Source: Symbiodinium natans (Eukaryota; Sar; Dinophyceae; Suessiales; Symbiodiniaceae). Taken from it: 50,227 bases of DNA. The notes under the pieces are model-generated. The model did not search any database and was not told the origin of the DNA. It saw nothing but the letters and a program-made list of their open reading frames with translations. Numbering within the stretch: position 1 is the first letter of the stretch; each line of letters opens with the position of its first letter. Positions 37,505-50,010 of this stretch are shown in pieces. The translations under genes were made by a program, and so were the position numbers. Location: the NCBI GenBank assembly GCA_905221605.1, contig CAJNDS010000621.1, positions 52,501 through 102,727 of the forward strand, read 5' to 3'.

Positions 37505-40500
37505 GGTGGCCAGCCTATCACCTACTCCACGCTGAAGGCCAGCTTTGGCGCGGACGGCCAGGCCCCGGGGCCTCTCTTCGAAAGCCACCCTCCCGCAGGC
37601 GTTTGCTGCTCGTACTATTTTCGTCGGAAGCCCCGAAGGTGCCGAAGGCGGTCTTGACGGCCTTGCAGGGCAAGCACCCGCTCGGCTTGGACACCGAAGC
37701 GGCCGTGACCCGGATGCAGACTATCGGAGATTTGAGGTTGTAATTGCGGCAATGGGATGGATGCAACATGCCATAGATACGTCTCTTGGCTTGAGGTGCA
37801 GGGCCTAGAAGAGCACGGAGTGCAATCGATCCTGAACTCCGGCGTCAATGTGAGACTTGGGAGAGGTGCTCATGCGAAGCTGGGCCCGCAGCTCTTCGCG
37901 GACCTCCTGGTGCGCGCGAAGCTCGAGTCGTTGAGCCTCGACGAGCTTCAGCTCACGGCTGAAGAGTGGCAGGTGCTCGGCCCTGGCACCGAGTGGGAGA
38001 AGCTCACCAAGGCGAGCTTTGTGAAGCGCCTCGGAAGGGTGCTTAGAGAAGAGCTGGTCTGGAGATCGTAGACGTAGATGATGGAGGGGATTTGGGGGGG
38101 GTTCTGGCACTTGCCCTCCTTCTTTGTTATCAATTTTGGTCTTGCCTTCTTCGTTGGTCGGTTCTTCGCTCTTGAGGTGAGCTTCTGCTCTAATTTGTGA
38201 AGAAGTTTGTGGCTAGGTTTGTGTGGAGCATCCATATGAACTTTTTTACAGAATATTCGTTTGAAAGGGTAATCTCAGATCATAAGCTTCTTCCTCCTAC
38301 TGTCTATGTTCATCTCGGGTCTGTTTTAGCTCAATGTATCATTTCTTCTGATGGTTGATAGTGTTATGCTCCTTTAGTTTGTAATTTGGCAATAAGACAC
38401 TTACAAAGGCATTGGTCTAAGCGTTCACACCCTGGGAATCGCATCCCAGGTTGACCGGCTTTTGTGCCGCTATTTCCGCAGTTAAAACGTTTAACAGGAA
38501 AAGATCATTGGAAAGGCTTCATGGCGATCAATGCACCCTCCAGCACTAGCCCGTAATACTAGTGTGTTAGGGCCGTTCACTACATTCACGCATTCAATTT
38601 ATGCAATCACTGTGCTCATTTATAATTTAATGTGTTCACCTCATTCACTGTTTGTCTTTATATTCGTAAAAGACGGCCCGGCATAATGAGAAGAGAGTTC
38701 AAAGAGAGCAACGTAACAGTATAACAGTATTATAAAAAGTGCTTTTGTGCAGTAATATTACTACCATGCGTGAATTAAGTGTGCAGATTGTAAAGATACC
38801 ACAGAACTATGATCGAAGAAGGTGGGCAAGTGTAATAACCAGTGAGGGAGCTTCAGGGCCACTTTCTACATATGGGGGGGGGGGGTATCAGGGTTTTGGG
38901 TTTAGGGTTTAGGGGGGATGGGTAGTTGCGGTGGCCAGCCCAGGTGCTTCGCAGAAAGCGGCCAGGGCGCCGCCGCGCTGCTCTCGATCTTGGGTCGCTG
39001 TCCCAGCCTTGAGGACACGACCGAGTTGACTGTGTCAGGCACAGCGGGATTCAACGCAATATGCCCTAAAGCCCACGTCTTGGAACTCCACTCCCTTATG
39101 TACCATTACAGCTCAGCGAAAGCTTCTTAAAGTCTGGCGCAGAAAGCGGCACCCTCCCCAACCCCTGGGCCGAGACGCCTCGGGATTCAACTCTGTAAGC
39201 CCTAAAGCCCAAATCTGAAAATCAACTCCCTTATGTGCCATGAAAGCTCAACGAAAGCTTCTTAGAATCTACTCCCAGGATGCAGGCCCCTTGTATTGTG
39301 GCAGGGTCGGAATCAGTTCTTGACGACCACCCCTCATCGCTTGCCCAACCTGTGGGAGCAGAAATCTAGCATTGAAGTCTCGTCATTTCCCTTCATTGCC
39401 CTTCATTTCCTTTGGGTGTCCTGTCGGATCAGCTGGTGAATTGGATGCCGGCCCCTGTAGTTTTCGTGCTGCTGGCTGGCGAGTTTGTCCCGATGTTGTG
39501 CTGGCTCGCAACGCAGTCGTGTTCAGTTGCTCGGATCCGAGAGACAGTGCCGAGTAATTCCGAAAAGTACTCATTTTGAAGACTCTTTTCTCGAATCCTA
39601 ACCCTACCCCCACAATTAACCCCACTAAAAACACTTTAACCCTAAGCCCCAAAACGCATGGACCTGCATGGGTACTGGCCACCCCCAGCTCGAGCCCCTC
39701 CAGTTCTCCCTTCAGTAGCCTCTCTGAGCACCTGCGCAGGCCTCTCGCGACCCGTTCCCCCCCGACAGCTTCTGAAAGACAGGGACCCGTTCCCCCCCGA
39801 GAGCTTTTGAAAGACCCCACGCCGGCCAGGAGCTGAACATGGACCATTGCCACAAGATCCCCGGAGCCGCCTGGCAGCTGCTCGCCCAGGCCCAGTGGGA
39901 GAAGCTCACCAAGGCGAGCTTTGCTGGGCGCCTCGGAGAAGGGGCGCTTGCCTGGGCCAAAAAATATGACAAACATTTAGAGGACCGGCCACATGCTCAA
40001 GACTGGCAGTGGAACATGACGTGAAGCTCAAGCTGCCAGAACTTTGGGATTCTCCGCTCCCCTCCCCCCTCATGACATTTGGTGGGTCAGGACAGGGTCC
40101 TCCTAAGCCCGCTAGATCCCCAGAGCAGCCCCTGAAACTCACTTGGCTGCGAACTTGTTTAACCTTATAGCGGACAAGAACGTGGAACGTGGGGAGGCTT
40201 ACGTCTAAACCCTAAACACCCCACATTTACTGACCAACAGATACAATACGACCCGCATCACTGTAGTGGCCCCGCTTTCATAATTTCAAGTAGAGGGGAA
40301 ACAAAGCGGAGAGAATGTGGTATGAGCAGTCTGCGCAGATGATGGAGGGGAAGGGTGGGGTGATGGAGGGGAAGGGAAGGGGAGTTCTGTGGGCAGCTCC
40401 GGTGGCCGGCCCAGGTGTTTCCGCGAAAGCGGTGAGGGCGCTGCAGCGCTGCTCTCGGTCCTGGGGCGTGGTCATCAGCTTCAGGACACGACCGAGTTGG

Positions 40501-42471
40501 CAAAGGTCAGACACATCGGGGTACTGTAGGTACACTGTAGGAGTACGTCATTCCCGAAGTGTGTCTCCCCACTGGGGCCCCAAGGGCCCTAGCTTTGAGT
40601 GGCTTGTCGCGGGCGGGGTCTTCTGACTACGAAGTGCAAGGCAAGCCGGGATGTTGCCGCTGCTTTTAGAAGTCGTGTGGGGTTATGGAAGTTACAGCAA
40701 GCTAAGCAAGAAAGGTTTTCACAAAGGAGTGGAGTTAGGATAAGTGAGAAATACAAGTGTCAGACGCAAAATGGCGCAGCAAGTATACCTCATTGTGCGC
40801 CTGTGCTAGCCTCCGGAACCCGTTCCCCCAGAGCTTTTGCTTGAAAGGCCCGCAGGGGGCCGAAAGCAAAGTTGCCTCCGAGCCCGCCAGGACCTGAACA
40901 TGGACGGATGGAGGAAGATCCCCGGAGCCGCCTGGCAGCTGCTCGCCCAGGCCCAGTGGGAGAAGCTCACCAAGGCGAGCTTTATTGCGCGCCTCGGACA
41001 GAGGGCGCTTACCTGGGCCAAAAAATATGACAAACATTTAGAGGACCGGCCACATGCCCAAGACTGGCAGTGGAACATGACGTGAAGCTCAAGCTGCCAG
41101 AACTTTGGGATTCTCCGCTCCCCTCCCCCCTCATGACATTTGGTGGGTCAGGACAGGGTCCTCCTAAGCCCGCTAGATACCCAGAGCAGCCCCTGAAACT
41201 CACTTGGCTGCGAACTTGTTTAACCTTATAGCGGACAAGAACGTGGAACGTGGGGAGGCTTACGTCTAAACCGTAAACACCCCACATTTACTGACCAACA
41301 GATACAATACGACCCGCATCACTGTAGTGGCCCCGCTTTCATAATTTCAAGTAGAGGGGAAACAAAGCGGAGAGAATGTGGTATGAGCAGTCTGCGCAGA
41401 TGATGGAGGGGAAGGGTGGGGTGATGGAGGGGAAGGGAAGGGGAGTTCTGTGGGCAGCTCCGGTGGCCGGCCCAGGTGTTTCGATGAAAGCGGTGAGGGC
41501 GCTGCAGCGCTGCTCTCGGTCCTGGGCCGTTGTCATCTGCTTCAGGACACGACCGAGTTGGCAAGGTCAGACACATCGGGGTACTGCAGGGGTACGTCAT
41601 TCCCGAAGTGTGTCTCCCCACTGGGGCCCCAAGGGCCCTAGCTTTGAGTGGCTTGTCGCGGGCGGGGTCTTCTGACTACGAAGTGCAAGGCAAGCCGGGA
41701 TGTTGCCGCTGCTTTTAGAAGTCGTGTGGGGTTATGGAAGTTACAGCAAGCTAAGCAAGAAAGGTTTTCACAAAGGAGTGGAGTTAGGATAAGTGAGAAA
41801 TACAAGTGTCAGACGCAAAATGGCGCAGCAAGTATACCTCCTTGTGCGCCTGTGCTAGCCTCCGGAACCCGTTCCCCCAGAGCTTTTGCTTGAAAGGCCC
41901 GCAGGGGGCCGAAAGCAAAGTTGCCTCCGAGCCCGCCAGGACCTGAACATGGACGGATGGAGGAAGGTCCCCGGAGCCGCCTGGCAGCTGCTCGCCCAGG
42001 CCCAGTGGGAGAAGCTCACCAAGGCGAGCTTTCGGTGGCGCCTCGGAAAACGGGGACGTCTAGAAAGAGTTGCTCTGGAAGTCGAAGCTGATGGAGGGGA
42101 AGGGAAGGGGAGTTCGGTGGGCAGCTCCGGTGGCCGGCCGAGGTGTTTCTACGAAAGTGGTGAGGGTGCTGCAGCGCTGCTCTCGGTGCTGGGCCGTTGT
42201 CATCAACTTGAGGACCGGGTGAGGGATCGTGTAGGGGCATCAACTGGTGCCCCTGGGGTGCTTTCCCCGCTGCTGCCAGGTTGTCGATTTCCACGGTTGC
42301 AAAGAGATTGCTGCCGCAGCCTGGGAGCTGCCAAGAGGCGCCTGGCCGGCTCTTCGATCGCATGTGGGCGTGCCAGAAGAGCACCTGGACAAGCTTCGCG
42401 GACCTCTGCCAGCCTCTCAAGGCGTGGACCGAAAGCTTCTTCTGTGCAGTCACGAGTGCACCATGTGCTGA
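37505..42471 (+). CDS. Leucine-rich-repeat-like gene 1 (copy B)
   Basis: Counterpart of 7132-14744 without the TIR element. Exons: 37505-37604 (QPITYSTLKASFGADGQA), about 37627-37736 (KAVLTALQGKHPLGLDTEAA), 37796-38038 (LESLSLDELQLTAEEWQVL), and 38943-39030 (GQGAAALLSILGRC). Type a units start at 39830, 40891 and 41940 (IPGAAWQLLAQAQWEKLTKA; VPGAAW in the last). Type b exons start at 40415, 41476 and 42143. The final exon, 42280-42471, reads VDFHGCKEIAAAAWELPRGA and ends in TGA. Third-position changes relative to copy A (GCA/GCG, GGG/GGC, CAT/CAC, TTC/TTT) show that these exons have evolved under protein constraint. The units at 40891 and 41940 are separated by about 1.05 kb, as are 39830 and 40891, forming a tandem repeat. 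Confidence 0.52.
39048..39270. repeat. Local tandem duplication in LRR intron (copy B only)
   Basis: GCCCTAAAGCCCA, then CTCCCTTATGT and CTCAGCGAAAGCTTCTTA, occur twice about 130 bp apart. Copy A has this segment once (8760-8840). Confidence 0.7.
39830..42050 (+). repeat. ~1.05-kb tandem repeat of LRR exon units
   Basis: Two full copies and a partial one, with type a exons at 39830, 40891 and 41940. Each includes the exon, a stretch ending GGCAGTGGAACATGACGTGA, the spacer with AACGTGGGGAGGCTTACG and a type b exon. The first two copies are almost identical, so the last exchange was recent. Copy A has the single spacing 13180 to 14220. Confidence 0.85.
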
Positions 42472-43685
42472 AACTTGCTCATGCGTAGGGGGTTGTGATG
42501 AGATGGGTTGGTGGCATCTTCTCCGGCAGTAGCTCCGCACCGATGCGCCTGTAGCCAAGCCACGGGCTGTAGCAAAGCAGCAGCGTGAAGCCGGGGGCTC
42601 TTGCAGTTTCTCAGAAAGTTGGGTTTTCGGGGTTCAAAGTTTTTTTCTGTAGCTATATGACTGTATGCGCCCCTTGCGGTTTACGCAGGCGAGACGGGCC
42701 AAACAGAGATCGGAACTTCGGCCGGGCTTCGGATGTCACCAAAGATGGTGACCTCAGTGATCATGCCTTCAGCACCGCTGGAAGCACAGAGCGATGCCGA
42801 GCTGTTTGCAGCACTGGGCCAATGCGACTTAGAGGACGCCCGCTACAAAAGCTCCAGGGAACCCTAAGCCTAGATGAAGCTGGAACCCAGTCGAAGGGAG
42901 GGCTCCTATTAATCAAGGAAAATTGCGGGCAAACCAACGTCAATCTTTCCAGCAATATGTTTTCGCTTTATTAAGAAAGCTTGTGAGGGGAGTTGGCCTT
43001 GCCAAATTTCTTCACTTGAGCATTAGGGACAAGCCGGACACCTCCCTCACATACCCCCGTGCCCCATTCCTTGTTTTACTGTTCCTTTTGCTGGCTGTGG
43101 CAAGGGAGAGTAAGTTGTGTTCAGGTAGGACTATGCCCTCTTTGGCAGAAAAATATCTCCACAAACACAGCTGCAGTGACGTCACCATACACTGTTGGAA
43201 TCCTCAGTTTGTGAGGGTCTAGGATGGGGGTTTGCACGCCTAAAATGCGGGCGGAGGGGGGGGGGGGGTGATCTCAGAAGTATGTGTTTCAGAACCCCAC
43301 GTCGCACAATTTTGCACAGCCCATTTCAGACCCAGCCGGGCTTAAACGCATGCATTCGCAGTTTTCTTTGTTGCGCCGTTCGAGTCTGCGCACCGGTGTA
43401 CACCGATGCAAGGTTCAAGCGCAGAGAGAGAGCGAGAGAGAGATGAGAGAGAGGGAGAGAGGGAGGGAGGGAGGGAGGGAGAGAGGGAGGGAGGGAGGGA
43501 GGGAAGGGAGGGAGGGAGGCAGGGAGGGAGGGAGGCAGGGAGGGAGGGAGGTGGAGGTTTTGTCTGCCAGGAGTTGGCAGAAGTTGTGGAAGGACTTCAA
43601 GGGGAGGCTTCGTGGACCTGATCCTGGCCCACACCAGTTTACTTCTCCAGGTCTTAGTCTTGGACCCCACAAAGCCGCCGGCCAG
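42472..43685 (+). other. Spacer between LRR genes, copy B
   Basis: Holds the possible exon at 42689-42867 (the same frame as 14961-15139: DAELFAALGQCDLEDARYK to TAA) and the purine microsatellite at 43425-43556. It shares most of its length with 14745-15820 of copy A. No other gene is recognised. Confidence 0.5.
43425..43556. repeat. GGGA microsatellite (copy B)
   Basis: Mostly GGGA/GGGC units after a short GA run, at the position of the GA tract 15657-15750 in copy A. Confidence 0.9.
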
Positions 43686-46600
43686 GACCTGAACATGGAC
43701 GGATGCAAGAAGGTCCCCGGAGCCGCCTGGCAGCTGCTCGCCCAGGCCCAGTGGGAGAAGCTCACCAAGGCGAGCTTTCGGTGGCGCCTCGGAAAACGGG
43801 GACGTCTAGAAAGAGTTGCTCTGGAAGTCGAAGCTGATGGAGGGGAAGGCGTGGGGAATGGGGGTCGGCTCAGGTGTTTCGAGGAAAGCGGCGAGGGCGC
43901 CGCCGCGTTGCTCTCGGTCCTGGGCGGTTGTCGTCAACTTGAGGACTCGGCCGAGTTCGCAAGATTGCTCTAAGCACATGCGGCTAGGAGAATGGCATTC
44001 CCCACGTGTTTCCCCACGAAGTGTGAGCTTAGCCCGGAACTGGAAGTTGCAACAAGCTAGCCGATAAGTTTTCAACTTGTGTATATTCAAGAAACGGAGT
44101 TAGGACAAGTGAGAATATAAGCGTCAGAAGCATGACATGGCACAGCGAGTGATGGCATGTATCGCTCTCATAGGGCCCCGCTCCAAGGCTCAGGCCCCTC
44201 CAGTTGTTTTTCATAGACCTCTGAGCACCTGCGCAGGCCCTTCGCGACCCTTTCCCCCCCGAGAGCTTTTGAAAGACCCCACGCCGGCCAGGAGCTGAAC
44301 ATGGTCAGATGCACGAAGATCCCTGGAGCTGCCTGGCAGCTGCTCGCCCAGGCCGAGTGGAAGAAGCTCACCAAGGCGAGCTTTCGAGAGCGCCTCGGGC
44401 AAGCGGGTGTTCAGAAAGAGTTGCTCTGGAAGTCGAAGCTGATGGAGGGGAAGGCGTGGGGAATGGGGGTTCGGGTGGGCCGCTCCGGTGGCCGGCCCAG
44501 GTGTTTCAAAGAAAGCGGCGAGGGCGCCGCCGCGCTGCTCTCGGTCCTGGGCGGTTGTCGTCAACTTGAGGACTCGGCCGAGTTCGCAAGATTGCTCTAA
44601 GCACATGCGGCTAGGAACGTGTCTCCCCCCCCACGAAGTGCTAGCCCGGAATCTTGTCGGGTCTTCTAGAAGTCTAGAAGTCGTAAACGGTTCTGGAAGT
44701 TGCAACAAGCTAGCCGATCCAGTGTTAAACTTGTTTAAAGAAATGGAGTTAGGACAAGTGAGAATATAAGCGTCAGAAGCAACATGGCACAGCGAGGGAT
44801 GGCATGTACCGCTCTCATAGGGCCCCGCTCCAAGGCTCAGGCCCCTCCAGTTGTTTTTCATAGACCTCTGAGCACCTGCGCAGGCCTCCCGCGACCCGTT
44901 CCCCCCCGAGAGCTTTTGAAAGACCCCACGCCGGCCAGGACCTGAACATGGACGGATGCATGAAGATTCCCGGAGCCGCCTGGCAGCTGCTCGCCCAGGC
45001 CGAGTGGAAGAAGCTCACCAAGGCGAGCTTTCGAGAGCGCCTCGGGCAAGCGGGTGTTCAGAAAGAGTTGCTCTGGAAGTCGAAGCTGATGGAGGGGAAG
45101 GCGTGGGGAATGGGGGTGGGCAGCTCCGGTGACCGGCCCAGGTGTTTCAAAGAAAGCGGCGAGGGCTCCGCCGCGCTGCTCTCGGTCCTGGGCGGTTGCC
45201 ACCAACTTCAGGACTCGGCCGAGTTCGCAAGATTGCTCTAAGCACATCTGGCTAGGAGAACGGCGTTCCCCAGGTGTCTCCCCCCACGAAGTGCTAGCCC
45301 GGAATCTTGTCGGGTCTTCTAGAATTCTAGAAGTCGTAAACGGTTCTGGAAGTTGCAACAAGCTAGCCGATCTAGTGTTAAACTTGTTTAAAGAAATGGA
45401 GTTAGGACAAGTGAGAATATAAGCGTCAGAAGCAACATGGCACAGCGAGTGATGGCATGTATCGCTCTCATAGGGCCCCGCTCCAAGGCTCAGGCCCCTC
45501 CAGTTGTTTTTCATAGACCTCTGAGCACCTGCGCAGGCCTTTCGCGACCCGTTCCCCCCCCCAGAGCGTTTGGAAAGACTCGATAAAACCCGCCGGCCAG
45601 AAGCTGAAGATGGACTATTGCCAGAAGATCCCCGGAGCCGCCTGGCAGCTGCTCGCCCAGGCCGAGTGGGAGAAGCTCACCAAGGCGACTTTTGTTGCGC
45701 GCCTCGGACAAGGGGGTGTTCAGAAAGAGTTGCTCTGGAAGTCGAAGCTGATGGAGGGGAAGGCGTGGGGAATGGGGGTGGGCAGCTCCGGTGACCGGCC
45801 CAGGTGTTTCAAAGAAAGCGGCGAGGGCTCCGCCGCGCTGCTCTCGGTCCTGGGCGGTTGCCACCAACTTGAGGACTCGGCCGAGTTCGCAAGATTGCTC
45901 TAAGCACATCTGGCTAGGAGAACGGCATTCCCCAGGTGTCTCCCCCCACGAAGTGCTAGCCCGGAATCTTGTCGGGTCTTCTAGAAGTCTAGAAGTCGTA
46001 AAAGGTTCTGGAAGTTGCAACAAGCTAGCCGATCTAGTGTTAAACTTGTTTAAAGAAATGGAGTTAGGACAAGTGAGAATATAAGCGTCAGAAGCAACAT
46101 GGCACAGCGAGTGATGGCATGTACCGCTCTCATAGGGCCCCGCTCCAAGGCTCAGGCCCCTCCAGTTGTTTTTCATAGACCTCTGAGCACCTGCGCAGGC
46201 CCTTCGCGACCCGTTCCCCCCCGAGAGCTTTTGAAAGACCCCACGCCGGCCAGGAGCTGGACATGGACTGGTGCAAGAAGATTCCCGGAGCCGCCTGGCA
46301 GCTGCTCGCCCAGGCCGAGTGGAAGAAGCTCACCAAGGCGAGCTTTCGAGAGCGCCTCGGGCAAGCGGGTGTTCAGAAAGAGTTGCTCTGGAAGTCGAAG
46401 CTGATGGAGGGGAAGGCGTGGGGAATGGGGGTTCGGGTGGGCCGCTCCGGTGGCCGGCCCAGGTGTTTCAAAGAAAGCGGCGAGGGCGCCGCCGCGCTGC
46501 TCTCGGTCCTGGGCGGTTGTCGCCAACTTGAGGACTCGGTCGAGTTCGCAAGATTGCTCTAAGCACATCTGGCTAGGAGAACGGCGTTCCCCAGGTGTCT

Positions 46601-48721
46601 CCCCCCACGAAGTGCTAGCCCGGAATCTTGTCGGGTCTTCTAGAATTCTAGAAGTCGTAAACGGTTCTGGAAGTTGCAACAAGCTAGCCGATCTAGTGTT
46701 AAACTTGTTTAAAGAAATGGAGTTAGGACAAGTGAGAATATAAGCGTCAGAAGCAACATGGCACAGCGAGTGATGGCATGTACCGCTCTCATAGGGCCCC
46801 GCTCCAAGGCTCAGGCCCCTCCAGTTGTTTTTCATAGACCTCTGAGCACCTGCGCAGGCCCTTCGCGACCCGTTCCCCCCCGAGAGCTTTTGAAAGACCC
46901 CACGCCGGCCAGGACCTGAACATGGGCTATTGCCAGAAGATCCCTGGAGCTGCCTGGCAGCTGCTCGCCCAGGCCCAGTGGGAGAAGCTCACCAAGGCGA
47001 CTTTTGTTGCGCGCCTCGGACAAGGGGGACGTTTAGAAAGAGTTGCTCTGGAAGTCGAAGCTGATGGAGGGGAAGGCGTGGGGAATGGGGGTTCGGGTGG
47101 GCCGCTCCGGTGGCCGGCCCAGGTGTTTCTGCGAAAGCGGCGAGGGCTCCGCCGTGCTGCTCTCGGTCCTGGGCGGTTGCCACCAACTTCAGGACTCGGC
47201 CGAGTTCGCAAGATTGCTCTAAGCACATCTGGCTAGGAGAACGGCGTTCCCCAGGTGTCTCCCCCCACGAAGTGCTAGCCCGGAATCTTGTCGGGTCTTC
47301 TAGAAGTCTAGAAGTCGTAAAAGGTTCTGGAAGTTGCAACAAGCTAGCCGTTCTAGTGTTAAATTTCTTTAAAGAAATGGAGTTAGGACAAGTGAGAATA
47401 TAAGCGTCAGAAGCATGACATGGCACAGCGAGTGATGGCATGTATCGCTCTCATAGGGCCCCGCCCCAAGGCTCAGGCCCCTCCAGTTGTTTTTCATAGA
47501 CCTCTGAGCACCTGCGCAGGCCCTTCGCGACCCGTTCCCCCCCGAGAGCTTTTGAAAGACCCCACGCCGGCCAGGAGCTGAACATGGTCAGATGCACGAA
47601 GATCCCTGGAGCTGCCTGGCAGCTGCTCGCCCAGGCCGAGTGGAAGAAGCTCACCAAGGCGAGCTTTCGAGAGCGCCTCGGGCAAGCGGGTGTTCAGAAA
47701 GAGTTGCTCTGGAAGTCGAAGCTGATGGAGGGGAAGGCGTGGGGAATGGGGGTTCGGGTGGGCCGCTCCGGTGGCCGGCTCAGGTGTTTCGAGGAAAGCG
47801 GCGAGGGCGCCGCCGCGCTGCTCTCGGTCCTGGGCGGTTGTCGTCAACTTGAGGACTCGGCCGAGTTCGCAAGATTGCTCTAAGCACATGCGGCTAGGAG
47901 AACGGCATTCCCCACGTGTCTCCCCCCACGAAGTGCTAGCCCGGAATCTTGTCGGGTCTTCTAGAAGTCTAGAAGTCGTAAACGGTTCTGGAAGTTGCAA
48001 CAAGCTAGCCGATCCAGTGTTAAACTTGTTTAAAGAAATGGAGTTAGGACAAGTGAGAATATAAGCGTCAGAAGCAACATGGCACAGCGAGGGATGGCAT
48101 GTACCGCTCTCATAGGGCCCCGCTCCAAGGCTCAGGCCCCTCCAGTTGTTTTTCATAGACCTCTGAGCACCTGCGCAGGCCTCCCGCGACCCGTTCCCCC
48201 CCGAGAGCTTTTGAAAGACCCCACGCCGGCCAGGACCTGAACATGGACGGATGCATGAAGATTCCCGGAGCCGCCTGGCAGCTGCTCGCCCAGGCCGAGT
48301 GGAAGAAGCTCACCAAGGCGAGCTTTCGAGAGCGCCTCGGGCAAGCGGGTGTTCAGAAAGAGTTGCTCTGGAAGTCGAAGCTGATGGAGGGGAAGGCGTG
48401 GGGAATGGGGGTTCGGGTGGGCCGCTCCGGTGGCCGGCCCAGGTGTTTCTGCGAAAGCGGCGAGTGCTCCGCCGTGCTGCTCTCGGTCCTGGGTGGTTGT
48501 CGTCAACTTGAGGACCGGGCGGGGGAGAAGCATGGTATAATGGGGAACTGGTGCCTGTCGTGCTTTTCCTCCGCAGCTGCCAGGACGTCAATTTTGTGGG
48601 CTGCGGTGAAATTGTTGCCGCAGCTTGGGAGGGGCTGCCGGAAGGTGCCTGGCCGGCTCTTCGATCTCATTACGGCGTGCCAGAAGAGCACTTGAGCCGA
48701 CTTCGACGAAGCCGCTCGTAG
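43686..48721 (+). CDS. Leucine-rich-repeat-like gene 2 (copy B, eight units)
   Basis: Eight tandem exon-a/exon-b units. Type a exons begin with codons for ELNMDGC-like sequence whose methionines are at 43695, 44301, 44948, 45610, 46263, 46922, 47584 and 48243; each reads IPGAAWQLLAQA, then W.KLTKA.F. Type b exons follow about 190 bp later (GEG.AALLSVLGGC.QL.D). The last exon, 48584-48721, reads DVNFVGCGEIVAAAW, PEGAWPALR and ends in TAG. In several units exons a and b share one open frame through the intron; in those at 43695 and 46922 they do not, which favours splicing. Intron acceptors end GGCCAG. The last unit has GECSAV where others have GEG.AA. Copy A has three units. A repeat protein with a variable number of LRR-like modules is inferred. 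Confidence 0.52.
43690..48530 (+). repeat. ~0.66-kb tandem exon-unit array with ~3.29-kb higher-order period
   Basis: Unit starts are spaced 606, 647, 662, 653, 659, 662 and 659 bp. Units at 44301 and 47584 share the rare VRCTKIPGAAW start, and the next ones (44948 and 48243) share DGCMKIPGAAW, including flanking introns; the offsets are 3283 and 3295 bp, or five units. A five-unit block therefore seems to have been duplicated recently. The 44301 unit lost about 15 bp in the intron near 44610 afterwards. Confidence 0.85.
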
Positions 48722-48782
48722 CCTCCACATTACAATTCAAATTCATGACTCTTGCACGTGTTGCCTTGCGAACACCTTGCGT

Positions 48783-48974
48783 ATGCTGCCTGAGACAAAA
48801 GACGCTGTCGTGGAACAAAAGGGGATCGCTGCAGTCTTGGGTAGGACGTCAGGGAAGAGTCCTACTGATGGCCACCCTGAACCCTACAAGCACTTCAAAC
48901 CCTTAGCTTCATTCCGAAGAGCCTTTAAGCCAAACCTCAGGGCCTGGGGCCTTAAAGTACCAGATGCTATATAG
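48783..48974 (+). CDS. Small open frame, unknown (possible exon)
   Basis: An ATG at 48783 opens a 63-codon frame, MLPETKDAVVEQKGIAAVLG, then a basic, proline-containing tail with YKHFKPLASFRRAF, to TAG at 48972-48974. The frame is open upstream from about 48765 (ANTLRMLPE). The AVVEQKGIAAVL stretch resembles one helix pair of armadillo-type repeats, but it is too short to call. Copy A has the same sequence with an insertion that breaks the frame near 18650. Confidence 0.3.
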   Translation: MLPETKDAVVEQKGIAAVLGRTSGKSPTDGHPEPYKHFKPLASFRRAFKPNLRAWGLKVPDAI

Positions 48975-50010
48975 CAAAGCATGGACCAGGTTATACTGTA
49001 TATAGTACTTTCATAGGTTATATAGACGGAGTCTAGGTTGCTGTGCCATGTTACACTATGTACCGCATCCCTTTCTTGTTCGTAGCATGGCCAGGCGAGA
49101 AGGCGGACGGGCCCGCTCGGGTTCCTCGGCCCCCCCAGCAGGCCGAAGATGAGCCGAACGCATTCAGGCCTCTGTTGTAAGGCGATTGTAGTTCATGTGG
49201 AGTGGTTGCCCTGCCATCTTCTTCAGCTACCCTCAAAGTTTTTGGCCCAAAGAACTAAGCCCAAACCCAACCTCCAAGCTTGTCAACCTTGCAAGCCACC
49301 TCGAATGCCTTGCCATCTCAACAACAAGGCTAATCCCAGATGTTCGCTGTACTATTCGCACAGAAAACCCGCCCCCCAAGCCCCACAAGCCTCATTATCT
49401 AGCCTAGCCTAATCATTTTGTTATTCATTACTATGTTCATAAGCACAGCCTATGAGGTCTCGACCTCTGCAGATTGAGACTATCCAGGAGGAGCGAGAAA
49501 GGCATGAAATGTGCTGCTCTGGGTGGCGGGTTTTGGGTGATTTGGGGTTGCAAAAGGCTTGAGCGTGCATACAGGGCTTCAAGATGCTTCATGTGACCGT
49601 GCTTGCAGATATATGGGCGTTGTAATGCAACTGTAGGTTTATGAGGTTTGAGAGATTGAGGAGGGCCTTCGGGGGACTACTGCTGAAAGTTGCTTTGCAT
49701 GGCATCTCGTCATCAGCGTCTTGTGGTGATGGGCACATCGGCCCAACGCAATGAGACATGAGGAGATGCTCGGATGGCGGTTTCCAAAAATAGGGGTACC
49801 CTGTTGGGTCCCTTTCAAGGGGATTCTATTCTATCTGGAGTGGGAATGGGAGACATGAAAGGGAGGGTGTCGGTCCCTCAAGAGCTGCGTGGGGCTGAGA
49901 TTGGGCTGTATCGAAGACTTGGTGGCAGTGGAAGACGGACAAGCAGCGCAAGGCCAGCCTTTGGCCGGGCCTTAGGGGAGGTGCTATTTCTAGGAGGGGC
50001 GGCCGTTGAG
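48975..50010. other. Unassigned tail of copy B
   Basis: To about 49785 it matches the tail of copy A; beyond that it is unique. No gene is recognised. Confidence 0.5.

Larger units (their letters stand above)
21850..49790 (+). repeat. Segmental duplication, copy B
   Basis: Second copy of the ~20 kb locus, in the same order and direction as 1-19760. It is larger because of the copia element (22583-33216) and the growth of the LRR unit array (43686-48530), and it lacks the TIR element, the telomere-rich stretch after the ankyrin gene and the ~650-bp spacer block of copy A. Confidence 0.85.
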
